Below, in pieces: positions 9,671-17,234 of a DNA stretch of 64,000 nt. How positions within the stretch are numbered: position 1 is the first letter of the stretch; each line of letters starts with the position of its first letter. The DNA lies in assembly GCA_020633125.1 (NCBI GenBank), contig JACKEH010000009.1, positions 61,758 through 125,757 on the forward strand, in the 5' to 3' direction. This DNA comes from Sandaracinus sp. Lineage in GTDB: Bacteria; Myxococcota_A; Polyangia; Polyangiales; Houyiibacteriaceae. Both the position numbers and the translations under genes were made by a program. A model generated the notes under the pieces. It had not been told where the DNA came from. It ran no database searches and saw nothing but the letters and a program-made list of their open reading frames with translations.

Positions 9671-11331
9671 GCGTGAAGGCGCGATTCGCGCGGGGGCCGA
9701 GGGCGAGCGGGAACGGGCGAGGTGCGCTTTTCACGCGGCGCTTCGACGTCGACGACCCGCGCGACCCGAACGAGCGTCGGAAGGTCCACGAGGCGCGCGA
9801 GCCTTCCGGCGGGCCCTCGAACGACCGCGAGGTCGGCGAACGCGGCGGAGACGAGGCGCTCGGCCGGGGTGGACTCGCGCGTGACGACGAGACCGACGAA
9901 GCTGGGCGCGAGGCCGGTGGGCCCCGAGCGTTCGGTGGCGAGCACGTCGAGGCGAAGCAATCCCGGCGCGCGAGAGGCGGTCACCAGCCGGAGCCGCGCG
10001 TCTTGAAGCGCGCCGTGGGTGTCTCGGTGCACCGCGAGCTGGAGCGCGAGCCCCGAGAGCTCGGTGGCGGAGAGGCGTTCGGCGAGGCGCACCAAGCGGA
10101 GGAGGCGCTCGTGGTGCGTGCGTGGCAGCCGGTGGCGTGTGACCAAGACGGCGGGAACCGCGGCGAGGAGCACGTCGGACGGCGTCAGCCCACCGAGCCT
10201 CGAGGCCGCGAAGAAGAGCGCGGCGAAGGTCGCCAGGCCCGCGGCGCCGGTCGCGTCGATCCACGCGAGCCCCGTGAAACGAGCGACGACCGTTCGGCGT
10301 CGGGCCTCGCGCAGCTCGTCGGCGCCGGCGCGTGACCAAGAACCCAAGCGCGCCGCGTGCACGTCCGCGTTGCGGACCAACACCGAGAGCACCACGGCCG
10401 CGAGGACGGCGAGGCGTTCGAGCTCGGCGTCGACGACGTGGGCCGCGAGGACACCTGCGACGAGGAGCGCTCCACGAAGCCACCACGGCATCGGGACGAC
10501 GAATTTCGCGACCGCGCCGCGACGCTTCGCTTCGCGCGAGAAGAGGGCGAACGCGAGCAACGCGACGAAGCCGACGAGCAAGGGGCCGCCTCGAGGCCGG
10601 AGCGGAGCGCGCCGCGCCGCCGCGGTGCTGCGCAGCGGGGCGGGCGTGGCCTCGACTTCGCTCGTGGTCGGCAGCGTCGCTTCGCCGAGACCGGCGGTCA
10701 GCGCGTCGCGTGGCAGCTCGAAGCCGAGCTCCCAGCTCAAGGTTCGCGGCAGGTGAGCGCGCCGCCAACGCAGGAGCGTGCGGTCGCCCTGCTCTTCGCG
10801 GGCGCGGGTCAGCGTGACCAGCGCGTCTTCTTCGCCGAGGAAGCGCGCGCCACGCGGCGCGTCCAGCGTGACCTCGACTCCGTCCAGCCCCGACTGCCAC
10901 CCCGGGAACGTCCAGCTGGCGCGGGCGCGCTCGCCTTCGTTCACGAAGCGTGAGGCCAGGCTCGCGCGGTATCGAAGTCGAATCGTGTGATGGCCTCGCC
11001 TCGGCCCCGCGCGGCGCGGAAAGGTCAGCGTGACGCGGCCGTCTTCCGACGCGCTCGCCCGCGCGACGAGGCGCTCGCCTTCGTCCGAGACGGAGACCGG
11101 CGAGGTCTCGGTCAGCTCGAGGTTTGGGTCGAGACCCGCGATTTCCAGCGATTCGAGCCAACCGCCGCGCACGTTGACGCGAACCACGAGCTCGACGTCG
11201 AGGGTTCCATCGCCCTCGAGTCGCAACGCCGCAGAGGCGGTTTGAACGTGGGCGTCCGTCCACGCATGCGCCGAGGTCGCGCTCGCGAGGACGAGCGCGA
11301 CCGATGCGAACAGGACGAGGCCGCGAGCCAC
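9667..11331 (-). CDS. Signal-peptide membrane protein with large N-terminal beta domain
   Basis: 554 residues, GTG start. A clear signal peptide ends near AHA at residue 23. About 200 residues of beta-rich, probably extracytoplasmic sequence follow, then several membrane helices (about 247-265, 283-300, 345-375) and a ~170-residue C-terminal domain, probably cytoplasmic, ending in a basic Pro/Arg tail. The general layout recalls DUF2207-type membrane proteins, but I cannot assign the family. The stop overlaps the canonical kinase start by four bases, so its outer domain could serve as sensor for that kinase, which lacks one. That role is inference from context only. Confidence 0.7.
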   Translation of the reverse strand: MARGLVLFASVALVLASATSAHAWTDAHVQTASAALRLEGDGTLDVELVVRVNVRGGWLESLEIAGLDPNLELTETSPVSVSDEGERLVARASASEDGRVTLTFPRRAGPRRGHHTIRLRYRASLASRFVNEGERARASWTFPGWQSGLDGVEVTLDAPRGARFLGEEDALVTLTRAREEQGDRTLLRWRRAHLPRTLSWELGFELPRDALTAGLGEATLPTTSEVEATPAPLRSTAAARRAPLRPRGGPLLVGFVALLAFALFSREAKRRGAVAKFVVPMPWWLRGALLVAGVLAAHVVDAELERLAVLAAVVLSVLVRNADVHAARLGSWSRAGADELREARRRTVVARFTGLAWIDATGAAGLATFAALFFAASRLGGLTPSDVLLAAVPAVLVTRHRLPRTHHERLLRLVRLAERLSATELSGLALQLAVHRDTHGALQDARLRLVTASRAPGLLRLDVLATERSGPTGLAPSFVGLVVTRESTPAERLVSAAFADLAVVRGPAGRLARLVDLPTLVRVARVVDVEAPREKRTSPVPARPRPPRESRLHA

Positions 11332-11381
11332 CCACCGACGCTATGCGGCGGCCGGGATCGACGCGAGTTTTCGGCGATCGT

Positions 11382-12350
11382 TCAGTAGGTTCGCATCCAG
11401 CTCGGCATGAAGAGCAGCCCGAAGAGCACGAGGCAGAGCCACGCGACTGCGCGGCGCTTCGGCGAGAGCTCGCCCTCGTCGGTCGGTGGATGATCGATGC
11501 CGCCCACGCGAGAGAGCGCGGCCAACACCAGCGCCCACAGGATCCAGCTCGCCCCCGCGCTCAGGTCCCGGAACACGAAGCTCCACGGAGCCTTTGCGAG
11601 CAGCGTGGGCACACCGTGCACGAGGCCCATCGCGATTCCGACCACCGGAAGCGCGCCGAGCACCCATCGCGAACGACGGTTCTGCGATTCGCCGAAGAGC
11701 CCGAACGCGACGTGCCCCCCGTCGAGCTGTCCGAAAGGGACGAGGTTGATCATCGTGACCAACAACCCGGCCCACCCCGCGAGCGCTACCGAGTTGAGGT
11801 AGATGTCGTGACCGTCGGGAATCTCGCCGTGGGTGAGACGGAGCAAGAGCGCATAGAGGATCGAATGCCCCTCCAGCATGACGGGCTCTTCGAGGGATCG
11901 CGCTTCGATCGCACGCACCTCCGAGGTGGCGAGGCCGTACGCGAGGATCGGCAGCGCAACGATCAAACCCGCGAGCGGTCCAGCCGCGCCGATGTCGACC
12001 AAGGCGTCGCGGCGTGCGATGCGCTGACGAATCTCGATGACGGCGCCCAGGTTTCCGAAGCCGAACGGGATCGGGATGAAATGGGGCGGCGAGAGGTCGA
12101 CGCCGTGGAGCCGACCGACGACGTAGTGGCCGAGCTCGTGGGTCAAGAGGATCGCCAGGAGCGGAAGCGCGAAGACCCAACCGGCGAGCGCGTCGCGCGG
12201 CGTCTGGACGTCCACGCCTTCGAGCAAGGCGCCGCCGTAGAGGGTCGTGCCCATCGTGGCGACGAAGAGCGCCAACGGCACGCGCCACTCTTGCCACACG
12301 CTGCGGCGCGCCGGGCTCGGGTCCTGCCCCGCGGCTTCCACGTCGCTCAT
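11382..12350 (-). CDS. Site-2 protease family (M50) membrane metalloprotease
   Basis: 322 residues with about six membrane segments. The zinc-binding HELGH is at residues 71-75 and the second metal ligand motif LDGGH at 209-213, preceded by NLVPFGQ; GAAGPLAG lies at 121-128. This is the arrangement of site-2 proteases, which cut substrates inside the membrane, classically anti-sigma factors or signalling membrane proteins. The ATG at 12350 overlaps the stop of the FliH/SctL-like gene (start chosen because longer versions read into that gene's frame). Co-transcription with kinases and an unusual surface protein suggests regulated intramembrane proteolysis in the same pathway; the substrate is unknown. 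Confidence 0.88.
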   Translation of the reverse strand: MSDVEAAGQDPSPARRSVWQEWRVPLALFVATMGTTLYGGALLEGVDVQTPRDALAGWVFALPLLAILLTHELGHYVVGRLHGVDLSPPHFIPIPFGFGNLGAVIEIRQRIARRDALVDIGAAGPLAGLIVALPILAYGLATSEVRAIEARSLEEPVMLEGHSILYALLLRLTHGEIPDGHDIYLNSVALAGWAGLLVTMINLVPFGQLDGGHVAFGLFGESQNRRSRWVLGALPVVGIAMGLVHGVPTLLAKAPWSFVFRDLSAGASWILWALVLAALSRVGGIDHPPTDEGELSPKRRAVAWLCLVLFGLLFMPSWMRTY

Positions 12351-12907
12351 GTTCCGAGCGCCCGCCGAAGGGCGTCGAGGCGCACGACCAGCCGTCCGTC
12401 GAGCGTTCCGAGATCGGTCCGCGCCACGCAATCGCCACGCTCGAGCGATTCGTCTTCTTCGAGCCGCGCGCCGACGAGCTCGGGCAAGTCCGCGATCGAC
12501 GCGCGGTCCTCGGGATGCACGACCAAGACGAGGCGGGTGGCGCGTTTCGCGCGCTCGAGCACGCCACGCACGACGTCCCGCACGCGCTCCGGGTGCAACG
12601 CCAGCTCTGCGTGCACGAGCCGTTCGGCGGCCGCGACGGCCAGACGCTTGAGGTCGGCCTCCGACTCCTCGCGCGCTCGATCGACGATCGCGTGGGCGCG
12701 CACCAACTGCCCGGCCGCTTCGGCGCGGCCTTCTTCGCGGGCTTCGCGGCGCGCCACCTCGCGCAGCTTCTCCGCCTCGGCGCGCGCGTCGGAGAGCAGC
12801 GCGTCGGCGCGTGCTTCGGCTTCTCGGAGGAGCTCCTCGGCGCGCGCTCGGGCGTCGAGCACCTCCGCAGGGAGCACCTTGCGCCCTGCTCGAACGATTC
12901 GCGTCAC
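12347..12907 (-). CDS. FliH/SctL-like coiled-coil protein (secretion ATPase stalk type)
   Basis: 186 residues. The first ~100 are an Ala/Glu/Arg-rich helical region typical of stalk proteins. The C-terminal part has the FliH/HrpE/YscL pattern: a helix with AAERLVHAEL, then HPERVRDVV, a strand LVLVVHPED and a final DGRLVVRLDAL strand. FliH and SctL bind and regulate the export ATPase of flagella or type III secretion, and are distant relatives of ATP-synthase peripheral stalks. No ATPase, export gate or ring gene is in the window, so this is an orphan copy or part of a dispersed system. It overlaps both neighbours by four and three or four bases, so it is surely expressed with the S2P gene. 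Confidence 0.75.
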   Translation of the reverse strand: MTRIVRAGRKVLPAEVLDARARAEELLREAEARADALLSDARAEAEKLREVARREAREEGRAEAAGQLVRAHAIVDRAREESEADLKRLAVAAAERLVHAELALHPERVRDVVRGVLERAKRATRLVLVVHPEDRASIADLPELVGARLEEDESLERGDCVARTDLGTLDGRLVVRLDALRRALGT

Positions 12908-13587
12908 GCCTCGTCCTCCTCGAATTTCTCGAGACCGCCCGAGGTCCCCTCGAGCACGGTCCCCTCGAGCTCTGGCACGTCGAGGGCACGCAGCTCGCGC
13001 CCCGCACGCGCCGGTCCGTCACCGGCCGCACCTTCGAAGCCCGCCACCATCGCGCCCCAAGCCTCGAGCGAAATCCCACCGAGCACGAAGGCCTTCACGA
13101 GGACGTCGCCGCGTGTGTCGCGTCCCGCCTCGAGATCGCGCAGCGTCTGCACCGCGCCGGCTTCTTCCGCGCCCAACCGCTCCAACGCGCGAGCGTAGAG
13201 CGCCTCGTCCCGGGTCGCTGCGAGACGGCGCCGCGCGCGACCGAGCTCGGTTCCGTCCGCGCGCCGCGGCGAGACCCGCAGCAAACGCCGCAGGGTGTCG
13301 GCCAACCCCGGCGGGGGCGCGTAGCGACGACGCGGGGCCGCCCCCGGAGCGCCGAGCAGCGCACGTACGCGGGCCGGCGCGGACACGAGACGCTCCGGCG
13401 TCGGCGCGGGTCGAACCCGCGCGGCCACACGTTTGGCGAGGGTTCGCGGGTCCGAACCACGCGCATCCAACGCCGTACGTAGCTCCGGGGAGACACCGTC
13501 CACCGCGCCGAAGAGGCACTCGGCCATCCGAAAGGCGTCGAGCATTCCCTCGCTCCAGCCGCCTCGGGCCATGTCGGGTTCACCCAT
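12904..13587 (-). CDS. Unknown protein upstream of FliH/SctL-like gene (SctK position)
   Basis: 227 residues, Ala/Arg/Leu-rich and probably mostly helical, with an acidic C-terminal tail (EKFEEDEA). I recognise no domain, signal peptide or membrane segment, so it is probably cytoplasmic. Its stop overlaps the FliH/SctL-like start by four bases. In Yersinia-type secretion operons sctK sits just before sctL, so an SctK-like accessory role is possible by position, but I see no sequence proof. The ATG at 13587 is followed by an in-frame ATG at 13572 that could also serve. A gap of only 24 bases separates it from the upstream surface-protein gene. Confidence 0.65.
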   Translation of the reverse strand: MGEPDMARGGWSEGMLDAFRMAECLFGAVDGVSPELRTALDARGSDPRTLAKRVAARVRPAPTPERLVSAPARVRALLGAPGAAPRRRYAPPPGLADTLRRLLRVSPRRADGTELGRARRRLAATRDEALYARALERLGAEEAGAVQTLRDLEAGRDTRGDVLVKAFVLGGISLEAWGAMVAGFEGAAGDGPARAGRELRALDVPELEGTVLEGTSGGLEKFEEDEA

Positions 13588-13611
13588 CGCGTCGCCTCGA
13601 GGTCGGGCTCG

Positions 13612-14496
13612 TCATCGCCGCGTGCGTCGACGCCACGTCGTCCAGGCCGCCAAGCCGACGACCAGGGCGAACGACGTCGAGCCGCCGGTACCCGCTGCCG
13701 AGACCGAGCAGGACTCGAAATAGGTGCCCTGCACCGGCTCGAAACACACGGGCTCCATGTCGGTGTCGGCGTTGCCCAGCCCGTCGACGGCGTGCACGAC
13801 GATGCAAACCGGCGCGACCGCTTCGTCGTCCGACAACACGAACGCCATGGTGGTCTCGGCGGTCGCGAGGTTGCGCACGCGCGCACGAAGCTCGGGCGCA
13901 CGCACGTTCGCACCACGCGTCAGGTAGAGCAGGTACTCGACGCTCCCCGGAGGACCGTCGTCCACGGCGGGATCGAAGCGCACGTCCACGCGAAAGCCGC
14001 GGCCGCCTTCGCACGGGCGGTCGACACGTTGGGTCGTCGGGGTGTCGATGGGACCGAGCGAAGGACTCTCGGTGTCACGACGCATCCCGGTGCGAAAGTT
14101 GAAGTCGAGGTCGGCCTCGGCACCACGCGCGATGCCGGCAAAGGCGGAGCTCGCCGGCAGGTCGCCGTCGGGGACGAAGAAGAGCCATCGGTCGCCCACG
14201 ATCTCGGCGCGGCCCGGCACCAGCTCTCCGGTGCGGTCGCAGTCGAGGATGTCCCCCGGGTCGCAGAGTCGAAGCTCGATGAGACCACTCGGATCGATCT
14301 CCGGCCCGAGCGCGCCCTCGCCGTAGAGGACCTTCACGTACGCATCGATGGTCACGTTCGAGGCGCCGCTCGCCGGCGTCACCTCCACCGGCCCTCGAAA
14401 GGGCGGCTCGTCGCAACCGACGCCCGCATCCTGAGCGACGGCCGAGCGGCCCAGCACCATCGACGCGAGCGCGAAGAGAAGAACGTATCGACGCAC
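13612..14496 (-). CDS. Secreted protein with MYXO-CTERM-like sorting tag
   Basis: 294 residues from a GTG at 14496 that puts a signal peptide (about residues 1-22, ending ..SAVAQ) at the N-terminus. The mature part is Cys-bearing and probably beta-rich, with Ig-like stretches such as VEVTPASGASNV. The end has the tripartite form of a MYXO-CTERM tag: a Cys in ESCSVSAAG, a hydrophobic helix (FALVVGLAAW) and a basic terminus (WRRRTRR). Such tags are known in myxobacteria to direct processing and surface anchoring. It heads the long minus-strand operon, so the surface protein, S2P and kinases are probably made together. Ligand or function is unknown. Confidence 0.75.
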   Translation of the reverse strand: MRRYVLLFALASMVLGRSAVAQDAGVGCDEPPFRGPVEVTPASGASNVTIDAYVKVLYGEGALGPEIDPSGLIELRLCDPGDILDCDRTGELVPGRAEIVGDRWLFFVPDGDLPASSAFAGIARGAEADLDFNFRTGMRRDTESPSLGPIDTPTTQRVDRPCEGGRGFRVDVRFDPAVDDGPPGSVEYLLYLTRGANVRAPELRARVRNLATAETTMAFVLSDDEAVAPVCIVVHAVDGLGNADTDMEPVCFEPVQGTYFESCSVSAAGTGGSTSFALVVGLAAWTTWRRRTRR

Positions 14497-14566
14497 GGGC
14501 GCACTATACCCATGCCCGCCACACCGAAGCACGCGAGTACCCGGCTGGGTCTGCTACGTTGCTCCG

Positions 14567-15337
14567 GTGGAGCTGCGCCCCCGCAAATCCTACGACGGCG
14601 TGACCTCGACCCCGACCGCCACCGCCGCTTCGCCCGAGCACCCGCCCGCCGATCGCGGCGCTTCCGAAAAAATCGGTCCGCTTCGTGCCATCGGTTGGCT
14701 CTTCGCCTTCGGGCTGCTCGCCGCCGGTCTGCTGGTCGGCGCCTTGCTCTATCGGCTGCTCGCGCCTCCCCCCGAGGCCCCCGCGACGGTCGAGACGGTC
14801 CGTTCGGGCGCCGCGACCGTGACCGCGATTCGCGACCTCGCGCGGCTCCAAACCGCGACCTTCCACATGGAGCGGGTGATCGACCTGCAGCAGCGGCAGC
14901 AGGCGCTCTTCGGTTTGGTCGAGGTGCAGGACGCGATCTTGCTCGTGGCCGCGGCCGAGGTGTCGGCGGGCGTCGACCTCACGCAGATGCGCGACGGCGA
15001 CGTGACGATCGATCCGGACGCGCACCGCGCGACGATCGTGCTGCCGGCCCCCGAGATCTTCGACGCACGCCTCGACAACGAGCGCACCTACGTGCACACG
15101 CGGCAGACCGACACGCTCGCCCGGCGCAGCGACACGCTCGAGACGCGTGCGCGACGCGCCGCGGAGGACGACCTCGAGCGTGCCGCCGTCGATGCGGGCA
15201 TCCTCGAGCGTGCCCGAGAAAACGCTCGCGCGGCGATCACGACGCTGGTCCGTGCGCTCGGCTACGACGAGGTCGAGGTGCGCTTCGCCGACCAACCGGC
15301 GACGAACGACACCATCGCGCCCGCCGCGCGCGACTGA
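14567..15337 (+). CDS. DUF4230 membrane-anchored protein
   Basis: 256 residues, GTG start. A cytoplasmic N-terminal ~40 residues and one membrane helix (about 43-66) lead into an extracytoplasmic DUF4230-type domain. That domain begins with TAIRDLARLQT and continues VERVID-like strands (HMERVIDLQQ) and TLPAPEIFDARLDNERTYV-like pattern. The last ~60 residues are a long helix rich in Arg/Glu/Ala. The function of DUF4230 proteins is not known. The gene is divergent from the minus-strand operon to its left (70 bases between starts) and convergent with mlaF to its right, so it is likely monocistronic. Confidence 0.78.
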   Translation: MELRPRKSYDGVTSTPTATAASPEHPPADRGASEKIGPLRAIGWLFAFGLLAAGLLVGALLYRLLAPPPEAPATVETVRSGAATVTAIRDLARLQTATFHMERVIDLQQRQQALFGLVEVQDAILLVAAAEVSAGVDLTQMRDGDVTIDPDAHRATIVLPAPEIFDARLDNERTYVHTRQTDTLARRSDTLETRARRAAEDDLERAAVDAGILERARENARAAITTLVRALGYDEVEVRFADQPATNDTIAPAARD

Positions 15338-15384
15338 CGCGCCTTTCCGCTCGACGACGATGTCGACGACGATGCGGCCCGCGT

Positions 15385-16212
15385 TCAGCGGCCGCGCGCG
15401 TGCTCCGCGATGAACTCTCGGCTCACGCCGCTCGCGTCGATGAAGTCACGCAGCGAGTCGTCGAGTTGGTCGATCACTTCCGCCGGCGGACCGCTCACGA
15501 TCACTTCTCCGAAGTGCATGAACGTGAGCTGGTCGGCGATCCGAAAGACCGACGCCATGTCGTGGCTGATCACGATCGAGGTCACGCCGAACTTCGATTC
15601 CGTCTCCGCGATCAGCTCGTCGACGGTGCGCACCGTGAGCGGATCGAGCCCCGTGGTGGGCTCGTCGTAGATCAACACGTCCGTCTCGAGCACGACGGCG
15701 CGCGCCACCGCCACGCGACGCTGCATGCCGCCGGAGAGCTCGGCCGGCCATTTGTTCGCCGCGCGCGCGATGCCGAGCCCGTCGAGCCGCTCCATCACGC
15801 GATCGCGAATCTCTTTGCGGGAGAGCTTCGTGTGCTCGCGCAGCGGGAACGCGACGTTGTCGAAGACGGTCATCGAGTCGAAGAGCGCCGACATCTGAAA
15901 GACCATGCCCATGCCGCGCCGACGTCGCTCGAGCGCCATGCCTTCGAGGCCGGCGTAGTCGACGCCGTCGACGAGGACCTGGCCGGAGTCGGGCCTCTCG
16001 AGGCGAATGATCTGTCGCATCAACACCGACTTGCCGGAGCCCGAAGGCCCGATGACGACGTTCGTGCGTTTGCGGAGGATGTCGAACGAGATGCCCTTGA
16101 GGACGTGGTGGTCCCCGTAGGTCTTGTGCAGGTCGCGCACCCGAATGTGAATCGGGTCGTCCTTGGCCCCTTCGGGCGACCCTGCGTCCGCCTTCGCCGC
16201 GAAGACCCGCAT
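15385..16212 (-). CDS. mlaF: MlaF-type ABC transporter ATP-binding protein
   Basis: 275 residues with all ABC ATPase motifs: Walker A GPSGSGKS at 55-62, Q-loop VFQ at 104-106, signature LSGGMQ at 159-164, Walker B VLIYDEP at 179-185, and the H-switch in VISHDM. MlaF powers the MlaFEDB complex, which moves phospholipids between inner and outer membranes through an MCE protein. The start ATG overlaps the mlaE stop by one base (TGATG), so the two are translationally coupled. No mlaD or other MCE gene and no mlaB are next to them in this window. The N-terminal ~20 residues are a polar extension. Confidence 0.9.
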   Translation of the reverse strand: MRVFAAKADAGSPEGAKDDPIHIRVRDLHKTYGDHHVLKGISFDILRKRTNVVIGPSGSGKSVLMRQIIRLERPDSGQVLVDGVDYAGLEGMALERRRRGMGMVFQMSALFDSMTVFDNVAFPLREHTKLSRKEIRDRVMERLDGLGIARAANKWPAELSGGMQRRVAVARAVVLETDVLIYDEPTTGLDPLTVRTVDELIAETESKFGVTSIVISHDMASVFRIADQLTFMHFGEVIVSGPPAEVIDQLDDSLRDFIDASGVSREFIAEHARGR

Positions 16213-17063
16213 CAGAAGAGGCCCTGCCCGAGGATGATCGCGGTCACGAGGTAATCGAGCGCGAGAATCGCGATGGCGTTGTGCACGACGCTGCGGTTGG
16301 TCGCGCGGCCCACGCCCGCCGCGCCGCCCGTGGCGTAGAAGCCTTGGCGACACGCGATGAGCGAGATGGTTCCGCCGAAGATGCCGGCCTTGATGAGGCC
16401 CTGAAGCACGTCGGGCCAATCCACCAGCCACTGCATCCGACCGAGGAAGATGCCCGGATCGATGCTGAGCATGTGCACGCAGACGAGGTACGCGCCGGTC
16501 ATGCCCACGACGTTGAAGAGCAACGTGAGGATCGGCGCCGCGATCACCCCCGCCAGGATGCGTGGCACCACCAGGTACTGGACCGGGTTCACCGCGAGCA
16601 CGACGAGCGCGTTGATCTGATCGCTCACCCGCATCGAGCCGAGCTCGGTGGTCATCGCGCTGCCGGCGCGCGACGAGATCATCAACGCGGTGAACACGGG
16701 GCCCATCTCGCGCGCCATCGCGATGCCCACGACCGCACCGGTTTGGTTCTCGGCCCCGAACTGGCGGAAGCCGTCGACCAGCTGAAGCCCGAGCACGGCG
16801 CCGATGAAGAAGCCCGTGAGGCTGACGAGGAAGACCGAGCCGACGCCGATGAACTCCAGCTGCTCGACGAGAAGGCGCACGCGGTAGGGCGGGCGCACCA
16901 TCCAGAAGAACGCCTCGAAGAGCATTCGCGCGAGCATTCCGATCTCGGCGACGGGCGCGAGGACGAAGTTGCCGACCTTCTCTCCGAGCTCCTTCCAGCT
17001 CGTCTCCGGCTCGGCCACGGCAGGCGCGGGCGCGGGATCGGTCGGCGCGGCGTTGGAGCTCAC
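16212..17063 (-). CDS. mlaE: MlaE-type ABC transporter permease
   Basis: 283 residues from the GTG at 17063. Residues 1-35 are Ala/Pro/Glu-rich and polar, then an amphipathic region precedes about five membrane helices. The MlaE family pattern is clear: FLVSLTGFFIGAVLGLQ, then AREMGPVFTALM, RAGSAMTTELGSM and INALVVLAVNP. MlaE is the inner-membrane permease that forms the lipid path of the Mla system with MlaF (encoded one base downstream). Upstream reading frames are open far beyond this start, but that is shadow of the divergent carrier gene. About 170 bases separate it from that gene. Confidence 0.9.
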   Translation of the reverse strand: MSSNAAPTDPAPAPAVAEPETSWKELGEKVGNFVLAPVAEIGMLARMLFEAFFWMVRPPYRVRLLVEQLEFIGVGSVFLVSLTGFFIGAVLGLQLVDGFRQFGAENQTGAVVGIAMAREMGPVFTALMISSRAGSAMTTELGSMRVSDQINALVVLAVNPVQYLVVPRILAGVIAAPILTLLFNVVGMTGAYLVCVHMLSIDPGIFLGRMQWLVDWPDVLQGLIKAGIFGGTISLIACRQGFYATGGAAGVGRATNRSVVHNAIAILALDYLVTAIILGQGLF

Positions 17064-17234
17064 GCCCGTCGGTATAGCGGTTTTCCGCGCCACTGCGCCG
17101 ACTTCTCGGTGCCCCGCCCCGTGTCCGCCACCTCCCGCGAGCCGGCTTCGCCCGAAGCCCACGCGCGTGGTGCGTTCCGGAGCCCGGCTCCCCGCCTTGC
17201 GTGAGGCCGTGGGAGGTTCCATGACCCCGCCCCC

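Noticed and set aside
12347..13587. A type III secretion cluster
   Set aside because: Only a FliH/SctL-like gene and an unassigned neighbour are present; no ATPase, ring, needle or export-gate gene is seen, so I do not call a cluster.
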